From contig CALODL010000022.1 in the NCBI GenBank assembly GCA_942492115.1, positions 1-64,000 of the forward strand: a stretch of DNA of 64,000 nt, written 5' to 3'. The notes under the pieces were generated by a model, which saw nothing but the letters and a program-made list of their open reading frames with translations, was not told where the DNA came from and did not search any database. A program made the position numbers and the translations under genes. Of the stretch, positions 1 through 8,282 are shown piece after piece. Positions within the stretch are counted from its first letter, which is position 1. Each line of letters starts with the position of its first letter. Source of the DNA: CALODL01 sp942492115. GTDB lineage: Bacteria; Planctomycetota; Phycisphaerae; UBA1845; CAIVHJ01.

Positions 1-952
1 ACGTTTCGATGCCATTGCAATACACACCGTCAGCGCAATCGCTGTCCATCGCACAATCGCATTCATCGGGGCTGCCATTGCCGTTGTTGTCGGTGCTCGT
101 GCCGTTTGCAATATCCTTGGTGTCGACAATCCCATTGCAATTACAGTCAAGCCCTGGACGAATGTTCGCGGCGGCAAACGCGGCATCGTTCATCCTCTGG
201 GCGTTGTTGTGTGTTGCATCTCCCGTTGGTTCACCCGACACGAATACATTCGGGTTTGAATAATGGGGCGTTTCTCCCCCAGGGCCGGGTCCGCCTGCGC
301 AATTGGCCGTTGGGCTATCCATTTTCGTAGTGCCAGTGCTGAATTTGTATGCCGCGCAGTGTACGCCACCCAGTACGTGGCCGGCTTCGTGGGTCATGAT
401 ACCAACCCGATCGCCCGCGACCGCGAATGAGGTTGCGCTGGCCAGTCCGCAGGGACCCGTACCACAATCCTTTACAATCAATCCGATGACATCCGCATTG
501 AGCACCGCTGCGAGGTATTGAGCGTCGTCCATGAAGCCATCGCTTGGGTCATTGAGCCGGGGCAGATCGACATACATATCTCCCGACTCTACGTAGCTGG
601 TCTCGCTCATACCCACCAGGTTCCATTGAGTATTGACCAGGCTGTTCGCCAGGACTGCATTAACGCTAGCCACTTGACCAGGCATGACGATTGCGATGTC
701 ATCGCCCAGCAGGGCCTCAACTGAGTTCCGGCCATCTGCGGTGTAGATCAGGAGCAGATCGACAACTGAACCGTCATCAGGCACGGTGCACCCCGGAATC
801 GATGGGTGTGCACCCGCTTGAGCTGTGCCCGCCAACGGCACAGGGTCTGCATTTCCGCACAAGTCTTCGCCCAATGAAGGAGTCGCAACACAGCACATGG
901 TCACGATGAGCCTTCTTACCATGAACGACGGGGTGTTCTGACTAGTGATCAT
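1..952 (-). CDS. Secreted reprolysin-like metzincin metalloprotease (partial, 3' end outside window)
   Basis: This reading frame is open from an ATG at 952 to the window edge, so the C-terminus is missing. A short hydrophobic leader (VRRLIVTMCCVATPS) suggests export. The zinc site HEAGHVLGGVH, about residue 195, fits the metzincin consensus HExxHxxGxxH exactly. The preceding stretch (VDLLLIYTADGRNS, then ASVNAVLANS) resembles reprolysin-type M12B domains. After the catalytic domain comes a Cys/Asp/Asn-rich segment (CNCNGIVDTKDIANGTS) typical of planctomycete secreted proteins, probably calcium binding. An AAGAAAGG sequence lies about 12 bases before the 952 start; an internal ATG at 922 is a possible alternative. 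Substrate unknown. Confidence 0.85.
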   Translation of the reverse strand, partial: MITSQNTPSFMVRRLIVTMCCVATPSLGEDLCGNADPVPLAGTAQAGAHPSIPGCTVPDDGSVVDLLLIYTADGRNSVEALLGDDIAIVMPGQVASVNAVLANSLVNTQWNLVGMSETSYVESGDMYVDLPRLNDPSDGFMDDAQYLAAVLNADVIGLIVKDCGTGPCGLASATSFAVAGDRVGIMTHEAGHVLGGVHCAAYKFSTGTTKMDSPTANCAGGPGPGGETPHYSNPNVFVSGEPTGDATHNNAQRMNDAAFAAANIRPGLDCNCNGIVDTKDIANGTSTDNNGNGSPDECDCAMDSDCADGVYCNGIET

Positions 953-1278
953 GCCTAAAGCACCTTTCTTGACTCGATGGCAACCAGCCGTCAATAAGAG
1001 CCGCCAGGGATCCTCTGGGGCTCCCGATCATCGCGCTAACAACTCATTCTCATCAGCGCGCTAACGATAGACGCACATTGACCGTCGACGGGCACCACGC
1101 GTCACACATCCATCCGCGTAAGGAATCCAACAAAACCGCCAAAGAATTGACAAGAATCTTCAGCATGACAGGCAGGCCGAAGCCGACACGTGCTTCACCA
1201 GGTTCAATACGATGGGCCTGATTGTTACGGGCGTGTAGGCAACCGGTCGTGCTGTCTGCCGTGTGATGCGCCGCGCAC
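953..1278. other. Intergenic region, nothing recognised
   Basis: This gap lies between the starts/ends of two minus-strand genes. It should hold the promoter of the truncated metzincin. I see no convincing coding frame, RNA gene or strong hairpin in it. Confidence 0.5.
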
Positions 1279-2655
1279 TCATTTGGCGCTGAGGTCGTGA
1301 GGTGGCAGCGGGGTGTACGCAATCAGGTGAGGCGCGAGCGCCTCCGCAAACTCGCGAGCAACGATCTTGTTCGCCGCGGGCGTCAAGTGGACTTCGTCAA
1401 GGAAGTACTCAACCCGCCGACCGATTGCTGATTCGATGTCGACGAGCGGCACATCATGCGTCTCGGCGATCTTCTCGATGACCAACCGCACCTCCTTCAT
1501 GTGGCTCGACAGGGGTGCGGTGTCCTCGCCCCCATCAGTGGACACGCGTGGTCGCCAGGACGGACGATAGGTGGGCCGATCGACATGAGCCTGCGTCGCA
1601 AGAAGGACGTCGCGGCCATCACGGCGGCACAACTCGATCAAATAGGACAAATGAGCCGTGAACGGCTCGCGTGTCGGAAAAAGCATGCGGTTGGTACGAG
1701 ATCGAGATGTGGGGGGTCGGACCGCGGACCGCCGCCACGCAGAGTAGTAGTAGGTTCTGAGCAACGTGGCATCGTCGATCAGTCGGATGATCGCGCTGCG
1801 CCGAAGGAGAGAGGGCGGTTCCGGTTGTGCCTGAGCCTGTTTGAGCAGGTCCCTCATCGGCCCCTGGTACGAACCGTAGTCCCATTCCGGCCCGGATTCT
1901 CCGGGCTCCGGCCAGCTGCGGAGCAGATCATTGTAGCCATGCATGATGACGACTACGTCTGCGTTCAAGTATCTGACGTTGAGTGCATAATTCACAATGG
2001 AGTGATTCGCTGTATACCACGGCATACCGGCGTTGATCACCTCAACGTCATGGCCTCCCCTGCGGAGCCGGTCTTCCAGTTGCGCCGGCCAGGCCTCCGT
2101 GTGCCTCAACCTGTGCCCATAGGTCGTCGAACCCCCCAGGCACACGATGCGCCAGCGGGTGTTCTTTTGTCGATCGTATGCACTGCCTCGAAATGTGCGC
2201 CGCAATATGCCGTCCACCAGCGTACGGTCAGCCACCTGCAGGTGAGCGTGATAGTTGTCGGCGACTTTCAGCTGGCGGTCGCTCGAGCCAGACGGAGGAC
2301 CGGCAACGATGTGCAGGGCGATCTCAGCGACCACGACGGGCCCGGCCATGGCCATGCCCGCAAAGCACAAGGCCTTGCGCAAGGAGCGCGGGGGCTTGCC
2401 TGATAGTTGCCGCCGCCACAGAAGGCGATAGATGAAAACCAGGTACCACACGGCCATGATGCTGGCCGACACGGCCATCACCACCCACCTGCCCGTGTAG
2501 CGTTGCAGCACCGTTGCGTCAACCTGAGGGACTGATAACCACAAGCCCGCGCAAAGCACCACCGCGACGGCGACGAACACACCTGTCACGAAAAAACGCA
2601 GTGGCCCATGCGGGTCTCGTACAGGGGCCCTCGATTCTGACGAGTCGTCAGTCAT
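1279..2655 (-). CDS. Membrane-anchored SGNH/GDSL-type hydrolase
   Basis: The 458-residue protein has three predicted membrane segments in the first 120 residues (about 21-42, 57-78 and 94-117), followed by a soluble SGNH domain. Block I is CLGGSTTYG with the nucleophile Ser176, block II the Gly of VINAG near 210, block III the Asn of MHGYNDL at 242, and block V DEVH with Asp420 and His423, so the catalytic set appears complete. Such proteins are usually esterases or acyl/acetyl-hydrolases acting on envelope polysaccharides, but the substrate cannot be read from sequence. GGAGA sits 6 bases before the ATG at 2655. The gene is divergent from the downstream PilZ gene. Confidence 0.8.
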   Translation of the reverse strand: MTDDSSESRAPVRDPHGPLRFFVTGVFVAVAVVLCAGLWLSVPQVDATVLQRYTGRWVVMAVSASIMAVWYLVFIYRLLWRRQLSGKPPRSLRKALCFAGMAMAGPVVVAEIALHIVAGPPSGSSDRQLKVADNYHAHLQVADRTLVDGILRRTFRGSAYDRQKNTRWRIVCLGGSTTYGHRLRHTEAWPAQLEDRLRRGGHDVEVINAGMPWYTANHSIVNYALNVRYLNADVVVIMHGYNDLLRSWPEPGESGPEWDYGSYQGPMRDLLKQAQAQPEPPSLLRRSAIIRLIDDATLLRTYYYSAWRRSAVRPPTSRSRTNRMLFPTREPFTAHLSYLIELCRRDGRDVLLATQAHVDRPTYRPSWRPRVSTDGGEDTAPLSSHMKEVRLVIEKIAETHDVPLVDIESAIGRRVEYFLDEVHLTPAANKIVAREFAEALAPHLIAYTPLPPHDLSAK

Positions 2656-2942
2656 AGTCCATCTCCGATGCTTCCGGCTGCTCCGAGCCGGTGGCCTCGA
2701 ATGCCATACTGGGCCGTGGCATCCTATGCTCGCGCTATCATACGCCGGTGTGGCACAAAACGCTGACTTGCTGGTGCCGCAATTGCGTTCTTATGGGCCT
2801 TTTCTCCACGAAGCGTATCGTTTGTTGCGGTGGGAACAAGCCGTATCAGTCAGTTTTCGGTCCTGCAGAGCCCGGTCACGCGAGTTCGACGCAATTCGTA
2901 TGTAACACTGTAGTAAATCAATCCATGAGAGGGACTAGCGCC

Positions 2943-3476
2943 ATGGTCGATCAAGTAGCCGCGGATAACCGTGTTTCTCACCGTGACAACATGACCGGCA
3001 CGACGTCAATCGTGCAGCGGGCCGATGGTTCGATGCTCGAGGGGGTCGTGCGTAACGTATCCGATGGTGGCCTGGGCATCATCGGAGTTCAAGATGGACT
3101 GGCCGTTGGCGACGAGATCAGCCTGACGCTGGTGGTCGCTGGCGACCAGCGCGTCGGTTGTACCTGCGTGGTTCGGCACCTCGGTGATGGATTCTATGGT
3201 CTCGAATATCGGAGCAAGCTCGAGCAACTCGAGGAGACACGCATCGCGTACTGCAAATCGTGCAAGTTCCAGTTCCCGCCCGATCTCAAGTTCTGTGGAT
3301 ACTGCGGAAGACATCTCAAAGTCACCGCGGCCATGATGCCGCGTGAACAGCTCGAAGCGCCGAAATGCTCATGTTGCAACACGCAGGGCACGGTCCAATC
3401 GGGCAAGATCCAGGCAGGTACGATCCTGCCAGGTACCGGGTTCGTCGATCCGGCTCTCAATTCGGTGCGACACTGA
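2943..3476 (+). CDS. PilZ-like domain protein with C-terminal zinc ribbon
   Basis: I chose the ATG at 2943 because a GAGAGG ribosome-binding sequence precedes it by about 9 bases; the open frame itself extends upstream to 2691. The 177-residue product has an N-terminal PilZ-like beta domain with the (D/N)xSxxG element NVSDGGLGI. The RxxxR half of the c-di-GMP site is not evident (only HRDNMTG is seen), so binding of c-di-GMP is doubtful. A zinc ribbon follows (CKSCKF at about 100, CGYCGR at about 119), then a further CSCC near 147. It is probably a cytosolic regulatory or adaptor protein. It stands alone between divergent and convergent neighbours. Confidence 0.65.
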   Translation: MVDQVAADNRVSHRDNMTGTTSIVQRADGSMLEGVVRNVSDGGLGIIGVQDGLAVGDEISLTLVVAGDQRVGCTCVVRHLGDGFYGLEYRSKLEQLEETRIAYCKSCKFQFPPDLKFCGYCGRHLKVTAAMMPREQLEAPKCSCCNTQGTVQSGKIQAGTILPGTGFVDPALNSVRH

Positions 3477-3515
3477 ACTGGACGCATCGTATTGACGGCT
3501 CACATGAACGCTTCG

Positions 3516-3854
3516 TCAGGGTGACTCACGCAACGCATATACGTACGCTGGGACCACAGAACCATCCGATAGACATGCCGAAGTCTTGACACGCTCGTAG
3601 CCAGGCCCTTCGAACGCATCGAGTCGGGACCAGTGGTCGGGCAACTCCGATGAGATGAACACATACCCGTCGACGATCTGGCCGCGCCCACTCGGGATGA
3701 CCGCCGGAAAACCCAATGTCGCCCCCCACCCCTCCGGATAGAGTGTGCCGGTAATGGTGGCGGCCTGCCAGGATCCTTCGAGTCCTGCCAACACGTGCGC
3801 GTTGGGCCGCCCCGGGGCCAGCGTTCCGTAGACGAATAAACACGGTGACTTCAT
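3516..3854 (-). CDS. Gamma-glutamylcyclotransferase-like (AIG2/GGCT) protein
   Basis: The 112-residue product starts MKSPCLFVYGTLAPG, the signature YGTL phosphate-loop-like motif of the GGCT/AIG2 fold, and carries LDAFEGPGYERV near residue 86, the conserved EGxxYxR element containing the putative catalytic glutamate. Length is typical for bacterial small GGCT-like proteins, which act on gamma-glutamyl amines or related adducts. The frame is open further upstream, but the extra residues do not match the family, so the ATG at 3854 is preferred. It converges on the PilZ/zinc-ribbon gene. The precise substrate is unknown. Confidence 0.8.
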   Translation of the reverse strand: MKSPCLFVYGTLAPGRPNAHVLAGLEGSWQAATITGTLYPEGWGATLGFPAVIPSGRGQIVDGYVFISSELPDHWSRLDAFEGPGYERVKTSACLSDGSVVPAYVYALRESP

Positions 3855-4215
3855 GACCCTGGAGTGTATCTGATCTCCGCGTACGTCGGGATTCCAGCGT
3901 GTAGCAGCTGCGGCAACGACCCTCGAGGGCCATCTCACACCTGCAGTGTGGTCGGCACCTCGATGCGGGTGGGTACAATCGGATGGCCACAGATCGAGCA
4001 GAGCAGGCCTGATTCAGACGAGACGGCCAGTCTGGCCGACAATATGATCATGGAAGTGCCGGGGAACGGGGCCTGCGCTGGAGAGACTCGGAGCCCGAAC
4101 CGCAATATTCGATCCCCCAGGCGGGTCTCGTGACCCTCTCCCGGCAAATCAGGAACATGACTCCAAGAATCAGTTATGATTCGACAGTGATCTGACACCC
4201 GCTCGAGGAATCGAT

Positions 4216-4869
4216 ATGAATCGCACGGCCGTTGTCGAGCCCCGCCAACAGACCTTCGGAGAAGAGCTCGCCAACTCGCTCAGCCATGGTGTGGGTTTCG
4301 TGGCGACCATCGTGGCGTCGATCTTTCTGATCGTCTTCACGGTCAAGCGCGGCGATGCTCTTGCGATCACCGGCGCGGCAGTGTTCGCCGGCGCTACAAT
4401 GATGGTCTACCTGTCGTCGACCGTGTACCACGCGCTGCCATACAATCGGGCCAAGAAAATCGCCCGGGCCATCGATCACATCTCGATCTACATCATGATC
4501 GCAGGAACCTACACACCCTTTACGCTGGGAGTCATGCGTGGTGGCTGGGGCTGGACCATGTTCGGCCTGGTGTGGGGCCTGGCGCTGACAGGGATCGTAT
4601 TCACCTTGATGGGACGCCTGGTCAATTCGAATGTCGCCACTGGACTCTATCTGCTCATGGGGTGGTTGGTGGTCATCGCGGCCAAACCAGTTTACCTCTC
4701 GGTTCCAACATGGGGCCTGGTGTGGATCCTTCTAGGTGGCGTTGCGTACACCACTGGTGTGGGCTTCTACGTCGCCGACCGCAGGCCCTACTATCATTTC
4801 ATCTGGCACCTGTGGGTTCTCGCCGGCACCGCGTGCCATTTTGTCGCTGTTTCCTGGTACGCGTCCTGA
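4216..4869 (+). CDS. trhA: PAQR/hemolysin III family membrane homeostasis protein TrhA
   Basis: The 217-residue integral membrane protein has seven hydrophobic segments. It carries the PAQR metal-site elements: SSTVYHALP in the second third of the N-terminal half, AIDHISIYIMIAGTYTPF, and HFIWHLWVLAGTACHF near the C-terminus, giving the Ser/His/Asp and HxxxH ligands. Family members (formerly called hemolysin III, YqfA) influence membrane energetics and fluidity rather than being toxins. GAGGAA lies about 6 bases before the ATG. It is a single-gene unit followed by an intergenic region holding one copy of a dispersed two-part repeat. Confidence 0.92.
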   Translation: MNRTAVVEPRQQTFGEELANSLSHGVGFVATIVASIFLIVFTVKRGDALAITGAAVFAGATMMVYLSSTVYHALPYNRAKKIARAIDHISIYIMIAGTYTPFTLGVMRGGWGWTMFGLVWGLALTGIVFTLMGRLVNSNVATGLYLLMGWLVVIAAKPVYLSVPTWGLVWILLGGVAYTTGVGFYVADRRPYYHFIWHLWVLAGTACHFVAVSWYAS

Positions 4870-5229
4870 GCACCGGGGCTGCCCCGTGCGCCCCGACCCC
4901 GCCATCCTCGGCCAAAGGCCATCCGGGCCCGGCGGGCGCGACCGACGCTGACGGCGTCGGAGTTCCAGGGGCGCATCGGCGATCGTGTTGTGAATGAAGC
5001 ATCGCTCGAAGCCCATAGAATGTGGTTGCCCAACACGAGGTTCGTGGCCATTTATCACGCATTTGGAAACCTGCCCCACCAACACTCGACCATAGATTCT
5101 GCTGAGGAGGTACTACAAATTAGCCGGCTGGGGTCATTGGCGGTATCTTATCTCCCCGCGTGACGCTTTCAAATCAACCAGCGCGACGGACGATTCGATA
5201 AATCAAAACGGGCACAGTACGATAGCCCT
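4870..5229. other. Intergenic region with one copy of a two-part repeat
   Basis: No gene is supported here. The region contains the repeat at 4973-5111 described separately. The overlapping short frames on both strands have no protein-like features. Confidence 0.5.
4973..5111 (+). repeat. Two-part dispersed repeat, copy 1
   Basis: A 23-base block at 4974-4996 (CATCGGCGATCGTGTTGTGA plus ATG) and a 16-base block at 5096-5111 (ATTCTGCTGAGGAGGT) both recur in the same order and strand at 43253-43313. Here the blocks are 99 bases apart; in the other copy 22. The intervening sequences are not evidently related. Function unknown; it may be the remnant of a small mobile or structured element. Confidence 0.7.
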
Positions 5230-5595
5230 ATGCCTGCTCAAGGACGTAGCCTGATCACCGTCCTGTGGCGCGGGCTGGCCAAACGCTGCCCGCGCTGCGG
5301 CCAGGCGCCGCAGTTTCAATCGTGGTTCACCCTGCATGAACGGTGTGTCCAATGCGGCCTGCAATTCGAGAAGACACCGGGTGACACGTGGGGGTTCTGG
5401 GTGCTTGGCGATCGAATATTCATCGCTATTACGATCGCCTTGATTTTCTTCGGCCTCAGCCCGGACAACTGGTGGGAACGCACTGTGTTCCTGACAGCCA
5501 TTATTGGCGCAACAATTCTGACGATGCCTCGTCGCCAGGGCGTGTGCACGGCACTGGACTACTACCTGAGATACAGAATCGGTGAAGACGAGTAA
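5230..5595 (+). CDS. DUF983 family zinc-ribbon membrane protein
   Basis: The 121-residue product begins with a zinc ribbon (KRCPRCGQAP at about 18, ERCVQCGLQF at about 37), followed by TPGDTWGFWVLGDRIF and two membrane segments. This arrangement, including the W/G/D-rich stretch just before the membrane, is characteristic of DUF983. These proteins are small inner-membrane proteins of unknown function, sometimes encoded near cytochrome oxidase genes, which is not the case here. The ATG at 5230 is the natural start because only a few residues precede the ribbon. Confidence 0.85.
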   Translation: MPAQGRSLITVLWRGLAKRCPRCGQAPQFQSWFTLHERCVQCGLQFEKTPGDTWGFWVLGDRIFIAITIALIFFGLSPDNWWERTVFLTAIIGATILTMPRRQGVCTALDYYLRYRIGEDE

Positions 5596-5641
5596 GGGGT
5601 CTGAACCGTAAGCCCAGGGCTCACGCAGTCGTTATGTGGAC

Positions 5642-6208
5642 ATGAACATGATCGACCCCGTGAACAGACACGACCTTCCTGGTCTCGAAGAGGGCCCCAA
5701 CGGATCGTGGTGCCTGTACCACAGCTCGACCAAGATGATTGCGACATTGGTCGGAGCGCTCATTTTCGTAATAATCGGTGTGTGGTTGGCTACCTCGACC
5801 GACGGTCTCTTGAGAGCAGTCGGGGGTTATGTCGGGGTGCTGTTTTTCGGCCCATGTGCCGTGTTCGCAACTTGGCGCCTGGCCCGACCCACACCAGCTT
5901 TGTTCTTTGATGTCCAGGGGCTGGATGACCGCGCTTCTGCTATTTCCGTTGGCCGCCTGGCATGGACCGAAATCGATCGTATTGTCCCTTACCAGTTTTC
6001 CAACCAGTGGATGCTGGGCATCTATCCAACCGACCTGAAGGCCATCTTGTCGCGACAAAACGCATTCCGCCGGCTGGCCATCAAAGCGAATCTCGGATTG
6101 GGGGCGGCCCCCATCAACATTCCCCAGGGCGCACTGCCCGTCAAGGTCACGCAGTTGGCACAGTTTCTCGGAACGACCTATGGAGTGGAGGTCGGCACAG
6201 GATCCTGA
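5642..6208 (+). CDS. Small membrane protein, STM3941/bacterial-PH-like
   Basis: The product is 188 residues with two adjacent membrane helices at about 32-52 and 59-82, followed by a soluble beta-rich part (LAWTEIDRIVPYQFSNQWMLG; then IPQGALPVKVTQLAQFL). The pattern of a WxEI segment after two helices and a terminal helix after an IP-Q-L motif resembles STM3941/bPH-like proteins. Function is unknown. An in-frame GTG lies six bases upstream and could be the start. Its 3' end overlaps the convergent YugP-TPR gene by 31 bases. The family assignment is tentative. Confidence 0.6.
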   Translation: MNMIDPVNRHDLPGLEEGPNGSWCLYHSSTKMIATLVGALIFVIIGVWLATSTDGLLRAVGGYVGVLFFGPCAVFATWRLARPTPALFFDVQGLDDRASAISVGRLAWTEIDRIVPYQFSNQWMLGIYPTDLKAILSRQNAFRRLAIKANLGLGAAPINIPQGALPVKVTQLAQFLGTTYGVEVGTGS

Positions 6209-8070
6209 AGAACCTGACCGACTGCTGCGTCATCCCCTCCTGATTCTGAATTGACCCCAATGGCTTCGCGCCACGGCCGCCTTGCTCGATAGTGTTCGAG
6301 CTGTTCCTGCAACGCGTCCGCCATGTCTATTCCACCCGCTTCGATGCACTGTGTTTGACAGCGTACTGCCTCAGCGAAGTTTCCAGCTTCGGCGTATGCG
6401 GCGGCCAGCACCGACTGCCATTCGACGTGTCCACCGCTGGAGAGTTCGATTGCGCGACGTGCGTTATTCACGGCCGCCTGACCATCACGCACGGCGTCTT
6501 CGGAACACGTCGCCTGCATCCATGCGAGGTGACGGTAAGGATTGGGAAGTTCGGGGCTGATCTGACGCGCTTCCTCGAGGTCATGCATGGCGCGCGTGTA
6601 GTCTCCACAGCGCATCAGGGCGACTCCGCGATTGTTGAACACAGTGCTCTCGCGAACGCCCAACGCGATAGCCCGATCGAAATCAGCAATTGCTCGCTTC
6701 GTGTCCCCATTGAACAGGTGCGCCTGCCCGCGCTCACAACTCACGGTAGTTTCATCTGCACCATGCTGGAGAGCCAGTGAGTAATCCTCGATTGCACGAC
6801 CGTACTGCTCACGTGCCAACCACACGCGCCCACGACCGGTTAGAGCGTGCGCGTGGGCCGGGTACATACACAACGCCGTGTCGTACTCGACGAGCGCCCG
6901 GTCCCATTCCAATCGACATGACCACACTTCGCCTCGACCGACCAGTGCTTCGCACATATCGGGCATGATCATCAGAGCGTGATCGAAATCGACCATGGCG
7001 TCGTCGTACTGCCCAAGACTGAGTCGCACCATTCCTCGGTTGTGCCAAGCAACCGCAAGGTCGGAATCCAGCTCGATTGCCCGGTCCAGCTTGTCGAGTG
7101 CTTCGTCGAATTGACCCTCGGCATGCAGCGCCATACCGGCATTGCTCAACTCAACCGCACGGTCGCCCGATGGCGGCAGTCGCGACGCCTTCTTCTTGAA
7201 AAAAAACCACGTCACAACACCAAGCGCTGCCAATAAGAGAAACTCCGCGATAGTCGCAACCACATCGGGCATGAGGTCCACAACTGGCGTGTCAGGCACA
7301 TCCGGCATGTTGTCCGTAAGCAGGACTCCATCAGAATCGGCCTCGATGGCTACATCCGGTAGTACCCAGAACGTCATCACGGCCAATACCAGCAAGACGA
7401 GCCAGCGACGAGCCTCAGCAGCCACGTAGGTCAGACCAGCCGCCTTCAGCAAGCGTTTGAACGCAGGCATCTCCTGGGTTGTGACAATCCCCGTGTCGGT
7501 GACAATGGCCATGGCGCGACGCGAGGCGTCATACTCCATGGGCAACACCACCGGAAGCTGCATGAGCAATGACGCCAGGCACAACCCGCAAATCAGCATA
7601 CCCGCCTGGTGCAACGGCATCACCGTGAAGCCCATTAACAACAGAATGACACACGCTACAGTAATACCTGAACACACTGGCCAGAACATGCGACGCAACC
7701 GACAAGGAACGTAGCCGCTGGCATGTTGCTGCGCATGGCCGACCTCGTGAGCGGCAGTCGCCAGTGCGGCCAGGGAATTGCTATCGAACGAGTTGCTATT
7801 CAGCTGAATCTCGTGCCGACCGGCATGGTATTGATCTGGACGACTTGTTCGGATGACCTTCAAGTGGGACAGGCCCGACGCGGCGAGCAAGCGCTTGGCC
7901 GCTGCCTGCCCTGTCAAACCACAACGGGCAATCACCTTGCCATACTGGCCATACATCCGCTGGGCATGTTGGGTTCCCCAGTGGGCCACCCACACAGCCC
8001 CCAGCGCCACACATGACGATGACCATCCGAAGTGCCCATACGCACCGCGTACAATATCGCTGACATCCAT
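6178..8070 (-). CDS. YugP-type membrane zinc metallopeptidase fused to TPR repeats
   Basis: The N-terminal 280 residues match the YugP/zinc metallopeptidase family: an N-terminal helix, the zinc motif HEVGHAQQH at residues 108-116, and PMEYDASRRA, the conserved E-x-DASRRA element of YugP, within a set of membrane helices. A further helix precedes KKKASRLPPSG. From about 305 onward there are seven or so tandem TPR units (ALDKLDRAIELDSDLAVAW and similar). YugP proteins are normally about 230 residues and lack TPRs, so this is a fusion, with the TPR part probably recruiting partners or substrates on the cytoplasmic side. GGGGGAG precedes the ATG by 9 bases. Confidence 0.85.
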   Translation of the reverse strand: MDVSDIVRGAYGHFGWSSSCVALGAVWVAHWGTQHAQRMYGQYGKVIARCGLTGQAAAKRLLAASGLSHLKVIRTSRPDQYHAGRHEIQLNSNSFDSNSLAALATAAHEVGHAQQHASGYVPCRLRRMFWPVCSGITVACVILLLMGFTVMPLHQAGMLICGLCLASLLMQLPVVLPMEYDASRRAMAIVTDTGIVTTQEMPAFKRLLKAAGLTYVAAEARRWLVLLVLAVMTFWVLPDVAIEADSDGVLLTDNMPDVPDTPVVDLMPDVVATIAEFLLLAALGVVTWFFFKKKASRLPPSGDRAVELSNAGMALHAEGQFDEALDKLDRAIELDSDLAVAWHNRGMVRLSLGQYDDAMVDFDHALMIMPDMCEALVGRGEVWSCRLEWDRALVEYDTALCMYPAHAHALTGRGRVWLAREQYGRAIEDYSLALQHGADETTVSCERGQAHLFNGDTKRAIADFDRAIALGVRESTVFNNRGVALMRCGDYTRAMHDLEEARQISPELPNPYRHLAWMQATCSEDAVRDGQAAVNNARRAIELSSGGHVEWQSVLAAAYAEAGNFAEAVRCQTQCIEAGGIDMADALQEQLEHYRARRPWREAIGVNSESGGDDAAVGQVLQDPVPTSTP

Positions 8071-8220
8071 TAAGCCTGCTCCCCCTCACCGACCTGTATT
8101 GCCGTTGCCTTAACTTACGAATCAGCCGTCGCGCCACGCCGCCCATAAACCGAAGGTCCGAAAACCGGGGCGTCGTCGACCGAGGAACAGGGGGGTCTTC
8201 GATTGTTCTGCCGCAAACTA

Positions 8221-8252
8221 CACAGGGGCCGGAGATCACTCCGGCCCCTGTG
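8221..8252 (-). terminator. Strong hairpin after the large metzincin gene
   Basis: A perfect 14-base stem (CACAGGGGCCGGAG with its complement) and an ATCA loop sits 31 bases beyond the stop codon of the minus-strand protease gene. There is no long T run after it, so termination may be weak or the hairpin may protect the 3' end. Confidence 0.65.
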
Positions 8253-8282
8253 GCACTCCGCGTTTCCCGACAATCAGGCGCG

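Noticed and set aside
1456..2403. A 315-codon plus-strand frame inside the SGNH hydrolase gene
   Set aside because: It is antisense to a gene with a complete catalytic set and has no protein features of its own.
3935..4198. An 87-codon minus-strand frame containing LLCSICGHP, and an 89-codon plus-strand frame overlapping it
   Set aside because: Neither has a ribosome-binding sequence or protein-like composition; the single CxxC pair is not enough to call a zinc protein.
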